A DNA stretch of 64,000 nucleotides, taken from Streptomyces sp. SID8374 (lineage in GTDB: Bacteria; Actinomycetota; Actinomycetes; Streptomycetales; Streptomycetaceae). How positions within the stretch are numbered: the first letter of the stretch is position 1; each line of letters begins with the position of its first letter. The notes below the pieces were generated by a model. The model was given only the letters and a program-made list of their open reading frames with translations. It ran no database searches and was not told the DNA's origin. Shown here one piece after another: positions 49,495-57,891 of the stretch. The stretch is from contig NZ_WWGH01000001.1 of the NCBI RefSeq assembly GCF_009865135.1, positions 3,844,001-3,908,000 of the forward strand, read 5' to 3'. The translations under genes were made by a program, and so were the position numbers.

Positions 49495-49500
49495 GGACGG
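49391..49500. repeat. Four REP-like copies at the end of the AI-2E gene
   Basis: CCAGCCCGYCCGG occurs at 49391-49403, 49433-49445, 49454-49466 and 49475-49487. The last copy continues as CGTTTGAGGACGG, which holds the stop codon. I recognise CCCGTCCGGCGTTTGAGGAC as a sequence often dispersed near gene ends in Streptomyces genomes (from memory). Confidence 0.6.
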
Positions 49501-49553
49501 AACCCTCACGCGGGAGACCCCGCACGCCCCGGAGACCCCGCACCGCCGCGGGC

Positions 49554-51659
49554 CTACACCCCCGCCCCACCCCCTTCGTACAGCTCGAACCAGATCGACT
49601 TCCCCTCCCCCCGCGGATCCACCCCCCACGCATCCGCCAGCATCTCCATCAGCACCAGCCCCCGCCCACTGGACGCCATCTCCCCCGGCCTCCGCTTGTG
49701 CGGCAGCTCGTCGCTCGCGTCGGCCACCTCCACCCGCAGCCGCCGCTCCCCCCGCTCCCCGGAGACCTCGGCCGCCATCAGCGCGTCGCCGTCCGTGTGG
49801 ACCAGCACATTGGTGGCCATCTCCGAGACCATCAGGACCGCCGAGTCGACCTGCTCGGGGTCCTTCCAGTCGTGCAGCAGCTCCCGTACGAGCTGGCGGC
49901 CCACCGAGATCCGCTCGGGCTCGGCCTGCGCGATGGTCAGGACGCTCCGGCGGGCCGGCGTCTCCGGCTCCCGTACGCTCTCCCGCCGCAGCACCAGCAC
50001 CGCGATGTCGTCCTCGCGGCGGTCGGCGAGCGGCCCGGTCGTGTAGTGCGAAGTCGGCCCGTGCACGGCCTGGACCAGGGCGTCGGCCATCTCCTCCAGG
50101 TCCTCGGTGGGCTCCTCCAGGACCGGGCGCAGCCTGCCCCAGCCGGTGGCCATGTCGTGGCCGCCGGTCTCGATGAGGCCGTCCGTGCAGAGCATGATCG
50201 TTTCGCCGGGCTCCAGGACGACCCGGGTCGTCGGGTAGTCGGAATCCGTCTCGATACCCAGCGGCAGCCCGCCCGCCGTCTGCCGGATCACCGCCGTGCC
50301 GTCGGCGCTCACCACCACCGGGTCCGGGTGGCCCGCCCGGGCGATGTCCAGCGTGCCGGTCTCCGGGTCCACCTCCGCGTACAGGCAGGTCGCGAAGCGC
50401 GGCGCGGAGGGCTCGTCGTCGCCCGCCACCCCCTCGTACGCGTCGGTCAGCCCGGTGAGGAAGCGCGAGGCCCGGGCGAGCACCGCGTCCGGGCGGTGCC
50501 CCTCGGAGGCGTACGCGCGCAGGGCGATGCGGAGCTGGCCCATCAGCCCGGCCGCCCGTACGTCATGGCCCTGGACGTCGCCGATGACCAGGGCGATCCG
50601 GCCGTTGGGCAGCGGGATCATGTCGTACCAGTCGCCGCCCACCTGGAGCCCGCCGCCGGTCGGCACGTACCGCGCCGCCACCGTCATCCCCGGGATGTCC
50701 GGCCCCAGCGTCGGCATCATCGACCGCTGGAGCCCGAGCGACAGCTCCCGTTCGGTCTCCGCGACCCCGGCCCGGGCCAGCGCCTGGGCGAGCATCCGGG
50801 CGACCGTCGAGAGCACCGCGCGCTCGTCGGGCGAGAAACCCACCGGATGCTGGAACCCGGCCATCCACGCGCCCATCGTGCGGCCGGAGGAGACCAGCGG
50901 GAGGTACGCCCAGGACTGCCGGCCGAAGCGGCGGGCGAGGGGCCAGGTGGCGGGGTAGCGGCGGCGGTACTCCTCGGGGGAGGGGAGGTAGATCGCGCGG
51001 CCGGTGCGGACCACCTCGGCGGCCGGGTAGTCGGTGTCCAGGGGCATGTCGGTGAACGGGTCCTCGTCCCCCGGACTCTGCCCGTGGTGGCCGATGATCG
51101 TCAGCCGCTCCCCGGCCGAGCCGAAGACCGCGAGCCCGTCCGGGGAGAACCCGGGCATGGAGAGGGAGGCGGCGACCCGCAGCACCTCCTCCGTGGAGCG
51201 GGCCTCCGCCAGCGCCCGCCCGGCGTCCAGCAGGAACGCCTCCCGCGACCTGCGCCAGTCCCCCGTGATCGGTGTGTGCGGGCCGGAGGAGCCCAGCTGC
51301 GGCTCGGCGACCTCCTGGAGTGTGCCGATGAGTACGTAGTCCGCGGAGCCCCGCTCCTCGGGGACGATCGGCTTGGAGCGGCTGCGTACGGTACGCAGCA
51401 CCTTCCCCCGCTCGTCCACGATCCGCAGCCGTGCCTCGGCCAGGGTGCCCTCGGCGACGGCCAGGTTCACGACGCCGTAGATCTCGTTCCAGTCGACCGG
51501 GTGGAAACGGGAGCGCACCGCCGCCTCCCGGTAGCTGCCGGGCTCGGGGGGCAGGCCGAGCAGCCGGGCCGCCTCCGCGTCGAGTGTGACCGTGCCGGCC
51601 GCGTTGTCCCAGCGCCACAGGCCCGTCGCGATCGCGGCCAGGACTTCCTCGGTGCGCAT
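49554..51659 (-). CDS. SpoIIE-type protein phosphatase with PAS, GAF and HATPase domains
   Basis: A 701-residue multi-domain regulator. PAS-like residues 1-115 (LWRWDNAAGTVTLDAEAARLLG), GAF-like about 140-310, PP2C/SpoIIE phosphatase about 320-540 with GGDWYDMIPL, VIGDVQGHD and LCTDGLIETGG metal-binding blocks, then an RsbW-like ATPase about 570-695 with LMVSEMATNVLVH and SSGRGLVLMEMLADAWG. Such proteins dephosphorylate anti-sigma antagonists and act in partner-switching control of sigma factors. The ATG is at 51659. No membrane segment, so it is a cytosolic sensor. No sigma or antagonist gene is adjacent. Confidence 0.9.
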   Translation of the reverse strand: MRTEEVLAAIATGLWRWDNAAGTVTLDAEAARLLGLPPEPGSYREAAVRSRFHPVDWNEIYGVVNLAVAEGTLAEARLRIVDERGKVLRTVRSRSKPIVPEERGSADYVLIGTLQEVAEPQLGSSGPHTPITGDWRRSREAFLLDAGRALAEARSTEEVLRVAASLSMPGFSPDGLAVFGSAGERLTIIGHHGQSPGDEDPFTDMPLDTDYPAAEVVRTGRAIYLPSPEEYRRRYPATWPLARRFGRQSWAYLPLVSSGRTMGAWMAGFQHPVGFSPDERAVLSTVARMLAQALARAGVAETERELSLGLQRSMMPTLGPDIPGMTVAARYVPTGGGLQVGGDWYDMIPLPNGRIALVIGDVQGHDVRAAGLMGQLRIALRAYASEGHRPDAVLARASRFLTGLTDAYEGVAGDDEPSAPRFATCLYAEVDPETGTLDIARAGHPDPVVVSADGTAVIRQTAGGLPLGIETDSDYPTTRVVLEPGETIMLCTDGLIETGGHDMATGWGRLRPVLEEPTEDLEEMADALVQAVHGPTSHYTTGPLADRREDDIAVLVLRRESVREPETPARRSVLTIAQAEPERISVGRQLVRELLHDWKDPEQVDSAVLMVSEMATNVLVHTDGDALMAAEVSGERGERRLRVEVADASDELPHKRRPGEMASSGRGLVLMEMLADAWGVDPRGEGKSIWFELYEGGGAGV

Positions 51660-51747
51660 TGCCCCACTTTAGGAAGATGTGCTCTCCGTACGCCACCGAG
51701 GGGACGCCGAGTGCGAGCCCCCGCCGGGTGCGGGCGGCAAAGGGAAA

Positions 51748-51776
51748 TGAAGAGGCCCGGCCCCGGGCGGTAGCCT
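51748..51776 (+). promoter_or_regulatory. Probable aspS promoter
   Basis: -35-like TGAAGA (51748-51753) and -10 TAGCCT (51771-51776) are 17 bp apart, 46 bp before the aspS ATG. The -10 fits the Streptomyces TAGNNT form; the -35 is weak. Confidence 0.45.
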
Positions 51777-51822
51777 GGGGAGGCTCAATCCACACCTAAC
51801 CGCGAAGACTGGATGAACGACG

Positions 51823-53628
51823 ATGCATCGGTACAGGTCCCACACCTGCGGCGAGCTCCGCGCCTCTGACGTCGGCACCGACGTCCGGCTGAGCGGCTGG
51901 CTGCACAATCGCCGAGACCTGGGTGGCATCCTCTTCATCGATCTGCGTGACCACTACGGTCTGGTGCAGCTCGTCGCCCGCCCCGGCACCCCCGGCAACG
52001 AGGCCCTGGCGAAGCTCACCAAGGAGACCGTCGTCCGGATCGACGGCAAGGTCTCCGCGCGCGGAGCCGAGAACGTCAACCCGGAGCTGCCGACCGGTGA
52101 GATCGAGATCGAGGTCACCGAGGTCGAGGTGCTCGGCGAGGCCGGCCCGCTGCCCTTCACGATCAACACCGAGGACGGTGTCAACGAGGAGCGGCGCCTG
52201 GAGTACCGCTTCCTCGACCTGCGCCGCGAGCGCATGCACCGCAACATCCTGCTGCGCTCGGCCGTGATCGCCTCCATCCGCTCCAAGATGGTGGCCCTCG
52301 GCTTCAACGAGATGGCGACCCCGATCCTCACCGCGACATCCCCCGAGGGCGCCCGTGACTTCGTCGTCCCGTCCCGGCTGAACCCCGGCAAGTTCTACGC
52401 GCTGCCGCAGGCCCCGCAGCAGTTCAAGCAGCTGCTGATGATCTCGGGCTTCGACCGCTACTTCCAGATCGCGCCCTGCTTCCGCGACGAGGACGCGCGC
52501 GCGGACCGCTCGCCGGGCGAGTTCTACCAGCTCGACGTCGAGATGTCCTTCGTGGAGCAGGAGGACGTCTTCCAGCCGATCGAGAAGCTGATGACCGAGC
52601 TCTTCACCGAGTTCGGCAACGGCCGCGAGGTCACCTCGCCGTTCCCGCGCATCCCGTTCCGCGAGTCGATGCTGAAGTACGGCAACGACAAGCCGGACCT
52701 GCGGGCCAAGCTGGAGCTGGTCGACATCTCGGACGTCTTCGCCGACTCCGGGTTCAAGGCGTTCGCCGGCAAGCACGTCCGCGCGCTGCCCGTCCCGGAC
52801 ACCGCGGGCCAGTCCCGCAAGTTCTTCGACGGCCTGGGTGAGTACGCCGTGGAGCACGGCGCCAAGGGCCTGGCCTGGGTGCGTGTGGGCGAGGACGGCA
52901 CGCTGGCCGGACCGATCGCCAAGTTCCTCACCGAGACCGACGTCAAGACGCTCACGGAGCGCCTCTCGCTGGTCCCGGGCCACGCGGTCTTCTTCGGCGC
53001 GGGCGAGTTCGACGAGGTCTCCAAGATCATGTCGGCCGTCCGGGTCGAGGCCGCCAAGCGCGCCGGCCACTTCGAGGAGGGCGTCTTCCGGTTCTGCTGG
53101 ATCGTCGACTTCCCGATGTACGAGAAGGACGAGGAGACCGGGAAGATCGACTTCTCGCACAACCCGTTCTCGATGCCCCAGGGCGGCCTGGCCGACCTGG
53201 AGGAGAAGGACCCGCTGGACATCCTGGCCTGGCAGTACGACATCGTCTGCAACGGCATCGAGTTGTCCTCGGGCGCCATCCGCAACCACGAGCCCGAGCT
53301 GATGCTCAAGGCCTTCGAGATCGCCGGTTACGACCGCGAGACGGTGGAGCACGAGTTCGCGGGCATGCTCCGCGCGTTCCGCCTCGGCGCCCCGCCGCAC
53401 GGTGGCATCGCCCCCGGCGTCGACCGCATCGTGATGCTGCTCGCCGACGAGCCCAACATCCGCGAGACGATCGCCTTCCCGCTCAACGGCAACGCCCAGG
53501 ACCTGATGATGGGCGCTCCGACCGAGCTGGACGAGTCCCGCCTGCGCGAGCTGAACATCCAGCTGCGCAAGCCGGTCGCCGCGAAGGGTGCGGGCGCCGG
53601 CGCGTCGGAGAAGGCCGCCGACAAGTAG
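51823..53628 (+). CDS. aspS: Aspartyl-tRNA synthetase
   Basis: A 601-residue bacterial-type class II synthetase. The N-terminal OB-fold anticodon domain (VRLSGWLHNRRDLGGILFIDLRD) is followed by motif 1, motif 2 (PCFRDEDARADRSPGEFYQLDVEMSF region, positions about 219-246), the inserted bacterial GAD domain (about 290-420) and motif 3 (HGGIAPGVDRIVML). It charges tRNA-Asp. As far as I recall, Streptomyces lacks AsnRS, in which case the enzyme also charges tRNA-Asn for the GatCAB amidotransferase. The last 15 residues are Ala/Gly/Lys-rich. A parS site and terminator follow. Confidence 0.95.
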   Translation: MHRYRSHTCGELRASDVGTDVRLSGWLHNRRDLGGILFIDLRDHYGLVQLVARPGTPGNEALAKLTKETVVRIDGKVSARGAENVNPELPTGEIEIEVTEVEVLGEAGPLPFTINTEDGVNEERRLEYRFLDLRRERMHRNILLRSAVIASIRSKMVALGFNEMATPILTATSPEGARDFVVPSRLNPGKFYALPQAPQQFKQLLMISGFDRYFQIAPCFRDEDARADRSPGEFYQLDVEMSFVEQEDVFQPIEKLMTELFTEFGNGREVTSPFPRIPFRESMLKYGNDKPDLRAKLELVDISDVFADSGFKAFAGKHVRALPVPDTAGQSRKFFDGLGEYAVEHGAKGLAWVRVGEDGTLAGPIAKFLTETDVKTLTERLSLVPGHAVFFGAGEFDEVSKIMSAVRVEAAKRAGHFEEGVFRFCWIVDFPMYEKDEETGKIDFSHNPFSMPQGGLADLEEKDPLDILAWQYDIVCNGIELSSGAIRNHEPELMLKAFEIAGYDRETVEHEFAGMLRAFRLGAPPHGGIAPGVDRIVMLLADEPNIRETIAFPLNGNAQDLMMGAPTELDESRLRELNIQLRKPVAAKGAGAGASEKAADK

Positions 53629-53652
53629 TCCGTACGGTCCCGCTCTGCGGAT

Positions 53653-53666
53653 GTTTCACGTGAAAC
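53653..53666. other. parS centromere site 4
   Basis: Perfect GTTTCACGTGAAAC, 24 nt after the aspS stop. Its right half GAAAC forms the base of the aspS terminator stem. Confidence 0.9.
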
Positions 53667-53697
53667 AGCCCCCGATCACCTGATCGGGGGCTGTTTC
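53662..53697 (+). terminator. aspS terminator sharing bases with parS
   Basis: A perfect 17-bp stem (53662-53678 with 53681-53697) closed by a CC loop, with TTTC then GTT on the 3' side. The first five bases of the stem belong to parS site 4. Confidence 0.85.
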
Positions 53698-53806
53698 GTT
53701 GCATGAGGCCTCCAGTGGGTCGCGCGCCTCCGGGCGGCCGGGCGACGCCGTACAGCCGGATGGCCCCGGTTCGGATTCGGCGGCGCCGGGTGCGGCAAAG
53801 ACTGGC

Positions 53807-53861
53807 ACCGAGACACCCCTCTCGTACCGAGACCCCCTCTCGCACCGAGACCCCCTCTCGC
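53807..53861. repeat. Three tandem 18-19-bp repeats before the L,D-transpeptidase gene
   Basis: Unit ACCGAGACCCCCTCTCGC: copies at 53807-53825 (19 bp, variant), 53826-53843 and 53844-53861 (the last two identical). They lie 52 bp upstream of the GTG start, inside the 285-bp gap after aspS. The gap otherwise holds only parS, the terminator and no gene that I can support. Confidence 0.75.
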
Positions 53862-53913
53862 GCCGCGTGCCGCCCCGCCACGCCGTCCGCCGTCACCCGA
53901 GGAGCCCGCCACC

Positions 53914-54705
53914 GTGTCCGTCCCGCTCCGCCCGCCCGCCCTGCTCACCGCACCGCTCCTCGTCCTGGCCCTGCTGCTCACGGGCTGCGCGTCCGGCCCC
54001 GCACCCGTGAAGGCGCCCGTCGCGGCCCCGGGGCAGGGCGCCGCGGGGCCGGAGTCCGACGCCGCCTCCGTACTCCGCTCATCGCCCTCCGCGGAGCCGA
54101 CGCCGAGCCCGGCGGAGATCCCGGGCCTGGGGCCGCTGACCCGCGCCGAGATCCCCGAGGACGCCCGGCAGGCGTTCGTGGTCACCGGGCAGGACGAGGA
54201 CGCCAACCGGTCCAGCGCCGTGCTGTACAGCCGCGTGGACCCGGCGGAGGGGTGGGTCGCCGTAGCCGGTCCGTGGGACGCCCACAACGGCATGGAGGGC
54301 TGGACCGACCACCATGTGGCGGGCGACCTGAGGTCCCCCAAGGGCGTCTACACGCTCACCGACGCGGGCGGCCGCCTCCCCGACCCGGGCGCTCTGCTCC
54401 CGTACGACGAACATCCCCGGTTCGCGGTGGACGGTGAGGGGTTCTACGGGGAGCCCCTGGAAGGCTCCTTCGACTACGTCGTCGCGATCAACTACAACCG
54501 CACGGAGGGCGTCACCCCCCTGGACCGCGACCGCCCCCTCGGCCTCGAACGCGGCGGCGGCATCTGGATCCACGTCGACCACGGCGGCCCCACCCAGGGC
54601 TGCGTCTCCATCCCCGAGGACCGCATGGAGGAACTCCTGCGCACCCTGGACCCGGAGCTGAACCCGGTGATCGTGATGGGCGATGCGGAGACGCTGGGGC
54701 GGTGA
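53914..54705 (+). CDS. YkuD-type L,D-transpeptidase lipoprotein
   Basis: A 263-residue exported protein. A signal peptide ends with the lipobox LLTGC (Cys about 25), predicting lipid anchoring outside the membrane. A Pro/Ala/Ser linker is followed by a YkuD-like domain with the catalytic block WIHVDHGGPTQGCVSIPED (His, Gly, Cys). It may form 3-3 crosslinks or attach lipoproteins to peptidoglycan. The domain is of the shorter DUF-like YkuD branch, so activity should be regarded as probable, not certain. The start GTG 53914 gives a proper signal peptide. Confidence 0.85.
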   Translation: MSVPLRPPALLTAPLLVLALLLTGCASGPAPVKAPVAAPGQGAAGPESDAASVLRSSPSAEPTPSPAEIPGLGPLTRAEIPEDARQAFVVTGQDEDANRSSAVLYSRVDPAEGWVAVAGPWDAHNGMEGWTDHHVAGDLRSPKGVYTLTDAGGRLPDPGALLPYDEHPRFAVDGEGFYGEPLEGSFDYVVAINYNRTEGVTPLDRDRPLGLERGGGIWIHVDHGGPTQGCVSIPEDRMEELLRTLDPELNPVIVMGDAETLGR

Positions 54706-54795
54706 CCGGGCGGACGGGCGGGGATCCTTGGCCGTACGCTGAACACCTTCCCTACTGACAAGTGATCCGGTGACCCAGTGCAGGAGGAGGTCGTG

Positions 54796-55377
54796 GTGAG
54801 CGTGGTCGAGGACCGCGTCCTGACGCAGGACGTCTTCGAGGATCTGGCCCGTCACGCCATACGCGCGGAGGAGGCACTGCGGCTGGAGTTTGTGAACGGG
54901 AAACTGGGGGTCAAGGCTGTGCCGGACGGGGACCGCGGGCGGATCATCGCGTGGCTGACGCAGATCTGCATGCAGTCGGATCCGAACAGGTGGCTCTTCG
55001 GCGAGCAAGGCCTGCGTATCGAGTCCTACCGCAGGGGCAACGCCCGTCCCGACGCCACTCTCGCTCCGATCGACACCTTCGTCGGCCAAGGCGAATGGGC
55101 CAGCGCCGACGGCGTCCTCATGGTCGTCGAGGTCACCTCGTACGACGAGGACACCGACCGCCGCGACCGCGTCGAGAAGCCCCGCGCGTACGCCGAGACC
55201 GGCATCCCCGTCTATCTGCTGATCGACCGGGACACCTGCGAGGTCAAGGTCCACTCGCAGCCCGACGGGGTCCGCTACGAGCAGGTCGTGACGGTGCCGT
55301 ACGGCAAGACCGTCACTCTGCCCGACCCGGTCGGGATCGAGTTGGACACCGAGCCGCTCAAGAGCTGGGTGCGCTGA
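54796..55377 (+). CDS. Second Uma2 family putative nuclease
   Basis: A 193-residue Uma2/DUF820 protein. Core residues are ARPDATLAPID (Asp), VLMVVEVTSYDEDTDRRD (Glu) and VYLLIDRDTCEVKVHS. It is only distantly similar to the Uma2 protein at 43850. GTG 54796 has AGGAGG 8 nt upstream; GTG 54778 and 54793 are in-frame alternatives but sit on or before that ribosome site. It is convergent with metG through a long hairpin. Confidence 0.82.
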   Translation: MSVVEDRVLTQDVFEDLARHAIRAEEALRLEFVNGKLGVKAVPDGDRGRIIAWLTQICMQSDPNRWLFGEQGLRIESYRRGNARPDATLAPIDTFVGQGEWASADGVLMVVEVTSYDEDTDRRDRVEKPRAYAETGIPVYLLIDRDTCEVKVHSQPDGVRYEQVVTVPYGKTVTLPDPVGIELDTEPLKSWVR

Positions 55378-55384
55378 CCCGGCA

Positions 55385-55439
55385 ACGTACGCCAGGAGCC
55401 CGGGACGCCATGCGGTGGTCCCGGGCTCCTGGCGTACGT
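55385..55439. terminator. Bidirectional terminator, Uma2 / metG
   Basis: A perfect 22-bp stem (55385-55406 with 55418-55439) with an 11-nt loop between convergent genes. The longest perfect stem in the window apart from the MITE. Confidence 0.88.
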
Positions 55440-55440
55440 A

Positions 55441-57054
55441 CTACGCCGGCTTCTCCTCCAGGCGGGGGAACAGCACCGCGCCCTTCGTCACCGTCGCGCC
55501 GGCGGGCAGGGTGCCCCAGGCGCCCGCGTCCTGGACCTTCTGGTCGGCCAGGGCACCCAGGGACTCCTCGGCGCCCAGGGACTCCCACAGGCTCTGCGAG
55601 GTCTCCGGCATCACCGCGTTCAGCAGGACCGCCACCCCGCGCAGGGCCTCGGCGGCCGTGTAGAGGATGGTCGCCAGGCGGGCCTGGCCCTCGGGGGTGG
55701 TGTCCTTGGCCACCTTCCACGGCTCCTGCTCCGTGATGTAGCCGTTGACCTGCTTCACGAAGTCGAAGATCGCCAGGATGCCGGACTGGAAGTCCAGCTC
55801 CTCGCCGATCTTCTGATCGGCGGTCGCGACGGCCTTCGCCAGGCCCTCCTGCACGGCCCGCTCGGCGTCACCGGCGGCCGTGGCCTCCGGCAGCGTGCCG
55901 CCGAAATATTTGCCGACCATGGCCGCGACGCGCGAGGCGAGGTTGCCGTAGTCGTTGGCCAGCTCGGAGGTGTAGCGGGCGGAGAAGTCCTCCCAGGAGA
56001 ACGAGCCGTCGCTGCCGTACGCGATGGCCCGCAGGAAGTACCAGCGGTACGCGTCCACGCCGAAGTGCGAGGTCAGGTCCTGCGGCTTGATGCCGGTCAG
56101 GTTCGACTTGGACATCTTCTCGCCGCCGACCATCAGCCAGCCGTTGGCGACGACCTTGCCGGGGAGCGGCAGGCCCTGCGCCATCAGCATCGCGGGCCAG
56201 ATGACCGTGTGGAAGCGGAGGATGTCCTTGCCGATCAGGTGCACGTCCGCCGGGAACGTACCGTCGAACTTCTCCTGGTTGGCGCCGTAGCCCACGGCCG
56301 TCGCGTAGTTGAGGAGCGCGTCGATCCAGACGTAGATGACGTGCTTGTCGTCCCACGGGACCGGGACGCCCCAGTCGAAGGTGGAGCGCGAGATCGACAG
56401 GTCCTGGAGGCCCTGCTCCACGAAGTTCACGATCTCGTTGCGGGCCGACTCGGGCTGGATGAAGCCCGGGTTCGCCGCGTAGAACTCCAGCAGCTTCGGG
56501 CCGTACTCGCTCAGCTTGAAGAAGTAGTTCTCCTCCTTGAGGAGCTCCACCGGCTTCTTGTGGATCGGGCAGAGCTTCTGACCCGCGAACTCGCCCTCGC
56601 CGTCCAGCAGATCGCCGGGGAGCTTGTACTCCTCGCAGCCCACGCAGTACGGGCCTTCGTACCCGCCCTTGTAGATCTCGCCCTTGTCGTACAGGTCCTG
56701 CACGAACTCCTGCACACGGTCGGTGTGCCGCTTCTCCGTCGTCCGGATGAAGTCGTCGTTCGCGATGTTCAGATGCTCCCAGAGGGGCTTCCACGCCTCC
56801 TCGACGAGCTTGTCGCACCAAGCCTGCGGAGTGACGTCGTTCGCCTCGGCCGTGCGCATGATCTTCTGACCGTGCTCGTCCGTGCCGGTGAGGTACCACA
56901 CCTTCTCGCCGCGCTGGCGGTGCCAGCGCGTGAGCACGTCGCCTGCGACGGTCGTGTAGGCGTGGCCCAGGTGAGGAGCGTCGTTGACGTAGTAGATGGG
57001 GGTCGAGACGTAGTACGCCGTCGCCCCCTGCTTCTCGGATCCAGTGGCCGCCAT
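55441..57054 (-). CDS. metG: Methionyl-tRNA synthetase
   Basis: A 537-residue class I synthetase. The HIGH-like motif is HLGH in VNDAPHLGHAYTT and the KMSKS loop is GEKMSKSNLTG. A zinc knuckle (CVGC plus CPIH) interrupts the nucleotide fold as in MetRS2 type enzymes. The C-terminal helical anticodon domain ends near residue 520; the EMAPII-like dimer domain of E. coli MetRS is absent, which is normal in this group. The start ATG 57054 has AGGA upstream; the 57087 start adds 11 residues of no family similarity. Confidence 0.95.
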   Translation of the reverse strand: MAATGSEKQGATAYYVSTPIYYVNDAPHLGHAYTTVAGDVLTRWHRQRGEKVWYLTGTDEHGQKIMRTAEANDVTPQAWCDKLVEEAWKPLWEHLNIANDDFIRTTEKRHTDRVQEFVQDLYDKGEIYKGGYEGPYCVGCEEYKLPGDLLDGEGEFAGQKLCPIHKKPVELLKEENYFFKLSEYGPKLLEFYAANPGFIQPESARNEIVNFVEQGLQDLSISRSTFDWGVPVPWDDKHVIYVWIDALLNYATAVGYGANQEKFDGTFPADVHLIGKDILRFHTVIWPAMLMAQGLPLPGKVVANGWLMVGGEKMSKSNLTGIKPQDLTSHFGVDAYRWYFLRAIAYGSDGSFSWEDFSARYTSELANDYGNLASRVAAMVGKYFGGTLPEATAAGDAERAVQEGLAKAVATADQKIGEELDFQSGILAIFDFVKQVNGYITEQEPWKVAKDTTPEGQARLATILYTAAEALRGVAVLLNAVMPETSQSLWESLGAEESLGALADQKVQDAGAWGTLPAGATVTKGAVLFPRLEEKPA

Positions 57055-57237
57055 GGTCGAAATCCTAACGGTCGGTTGAAGATCCACTCACATCGATAAA
57101 CCGGGACTCCGCGGGTGGGGGGAGGAGGGCCCTCCGGTGGAGAGCTTTGCGAAACATCCCTTCCCGTAATGCTTCCCGCAGGAAAGTCGCATCCTGGGAG
57201 GGAGCGGACAAGCGTGCACGAGGCAGGGGACATCACC

Positions 57238-57891
57238 ATGCGGGTACTGGTCGCCGAGGACGAGGAGATCCTCGCGGAACTGGTCGCGACCGGGCTGCGC
57301 CGGGCCGGCTTCGCGGTCGACACCGTCTACAGCGGGGACGCGGCCCTCGCCTACCTCGGGCTGCACGACTACGACGTCGTCGTCCTCGACCGGGACCTCC
57401 CGCGCGTCCACGGCGACGACGTGGCCCGCCGGCTGGTCGCCTCCGGCTCCCGTACGCGGATCCTGATGCTGACCGCCTCCGGCACCATGGAGGACCGCGT
57501 CGCCGGACTCGACCTCGGCGCCGACGATTACGTCAGCAAACCGTTCGAGTTCCCCGAGCTGGTCTCCCGGGTCCGCGCCCTGCGCCGCCGCAGCGCCAGA
57601 CCCGTACCGCCCCAGCTGGAGCGGCACGGCATCCGACTCGACACCGTACGGCGCTCCGCGCTCCGCGACGGCCGGGAGCTGGACCTTTCTCCGAAGGAGT
57701 TCACCGTGCTGCAACTGCTCCTGGAGGCCGACGGCGGGACGGTCAGCGCCGAGGAGCTGCTGGAGCGGGCCTGGGACGCCAACGCCGATCCGTTCACCGG
57801 TGCCGTACGCGTCTGCATGAGCAAACTCCGTGCCAAGCTCGGCGAGCCCGCGCTGATCCGTACCGTCCAGGGCGTCGGGTACGCCCTGTGA
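57238..57891 (+). CDS. OmpR-family response regulator
   Basis: A 217-residue protein with a receiver domain (acidic pair in VLVAEDEEI, phosphorylated Asp in VVVLDRDLP, Thr in LMLTASG, Lys in YVSKPFEF) and a winged-helix output domain (LDLSPKEFTVLQLLLEADGG to IRTVQGVGYAL). The ATG 57238 has AGGGGA 7 nt upstream. The stop overlaps the kinase GTG by GTGA. The stimulus is unknown. Confidence 0.92.
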   Translation: MRVLVAEDEEILAELVATGLRRAGFAVDTVYSGDAALAYLGLHDYDVVVLDRDLPRVHGDDVARRLVASGSRTRILMLTASGTMEDRVAGLDLGADDYVSKPFEFPELVSRVRALRRRSARPVPPQLERHGIRLDTVRRSALRDGRELDLSPKEFTVLQLLLEADGGTVSAEELLERAWDANADPFTGAVRVCMSKLRAKLGEPALIRTVQGVGYAL

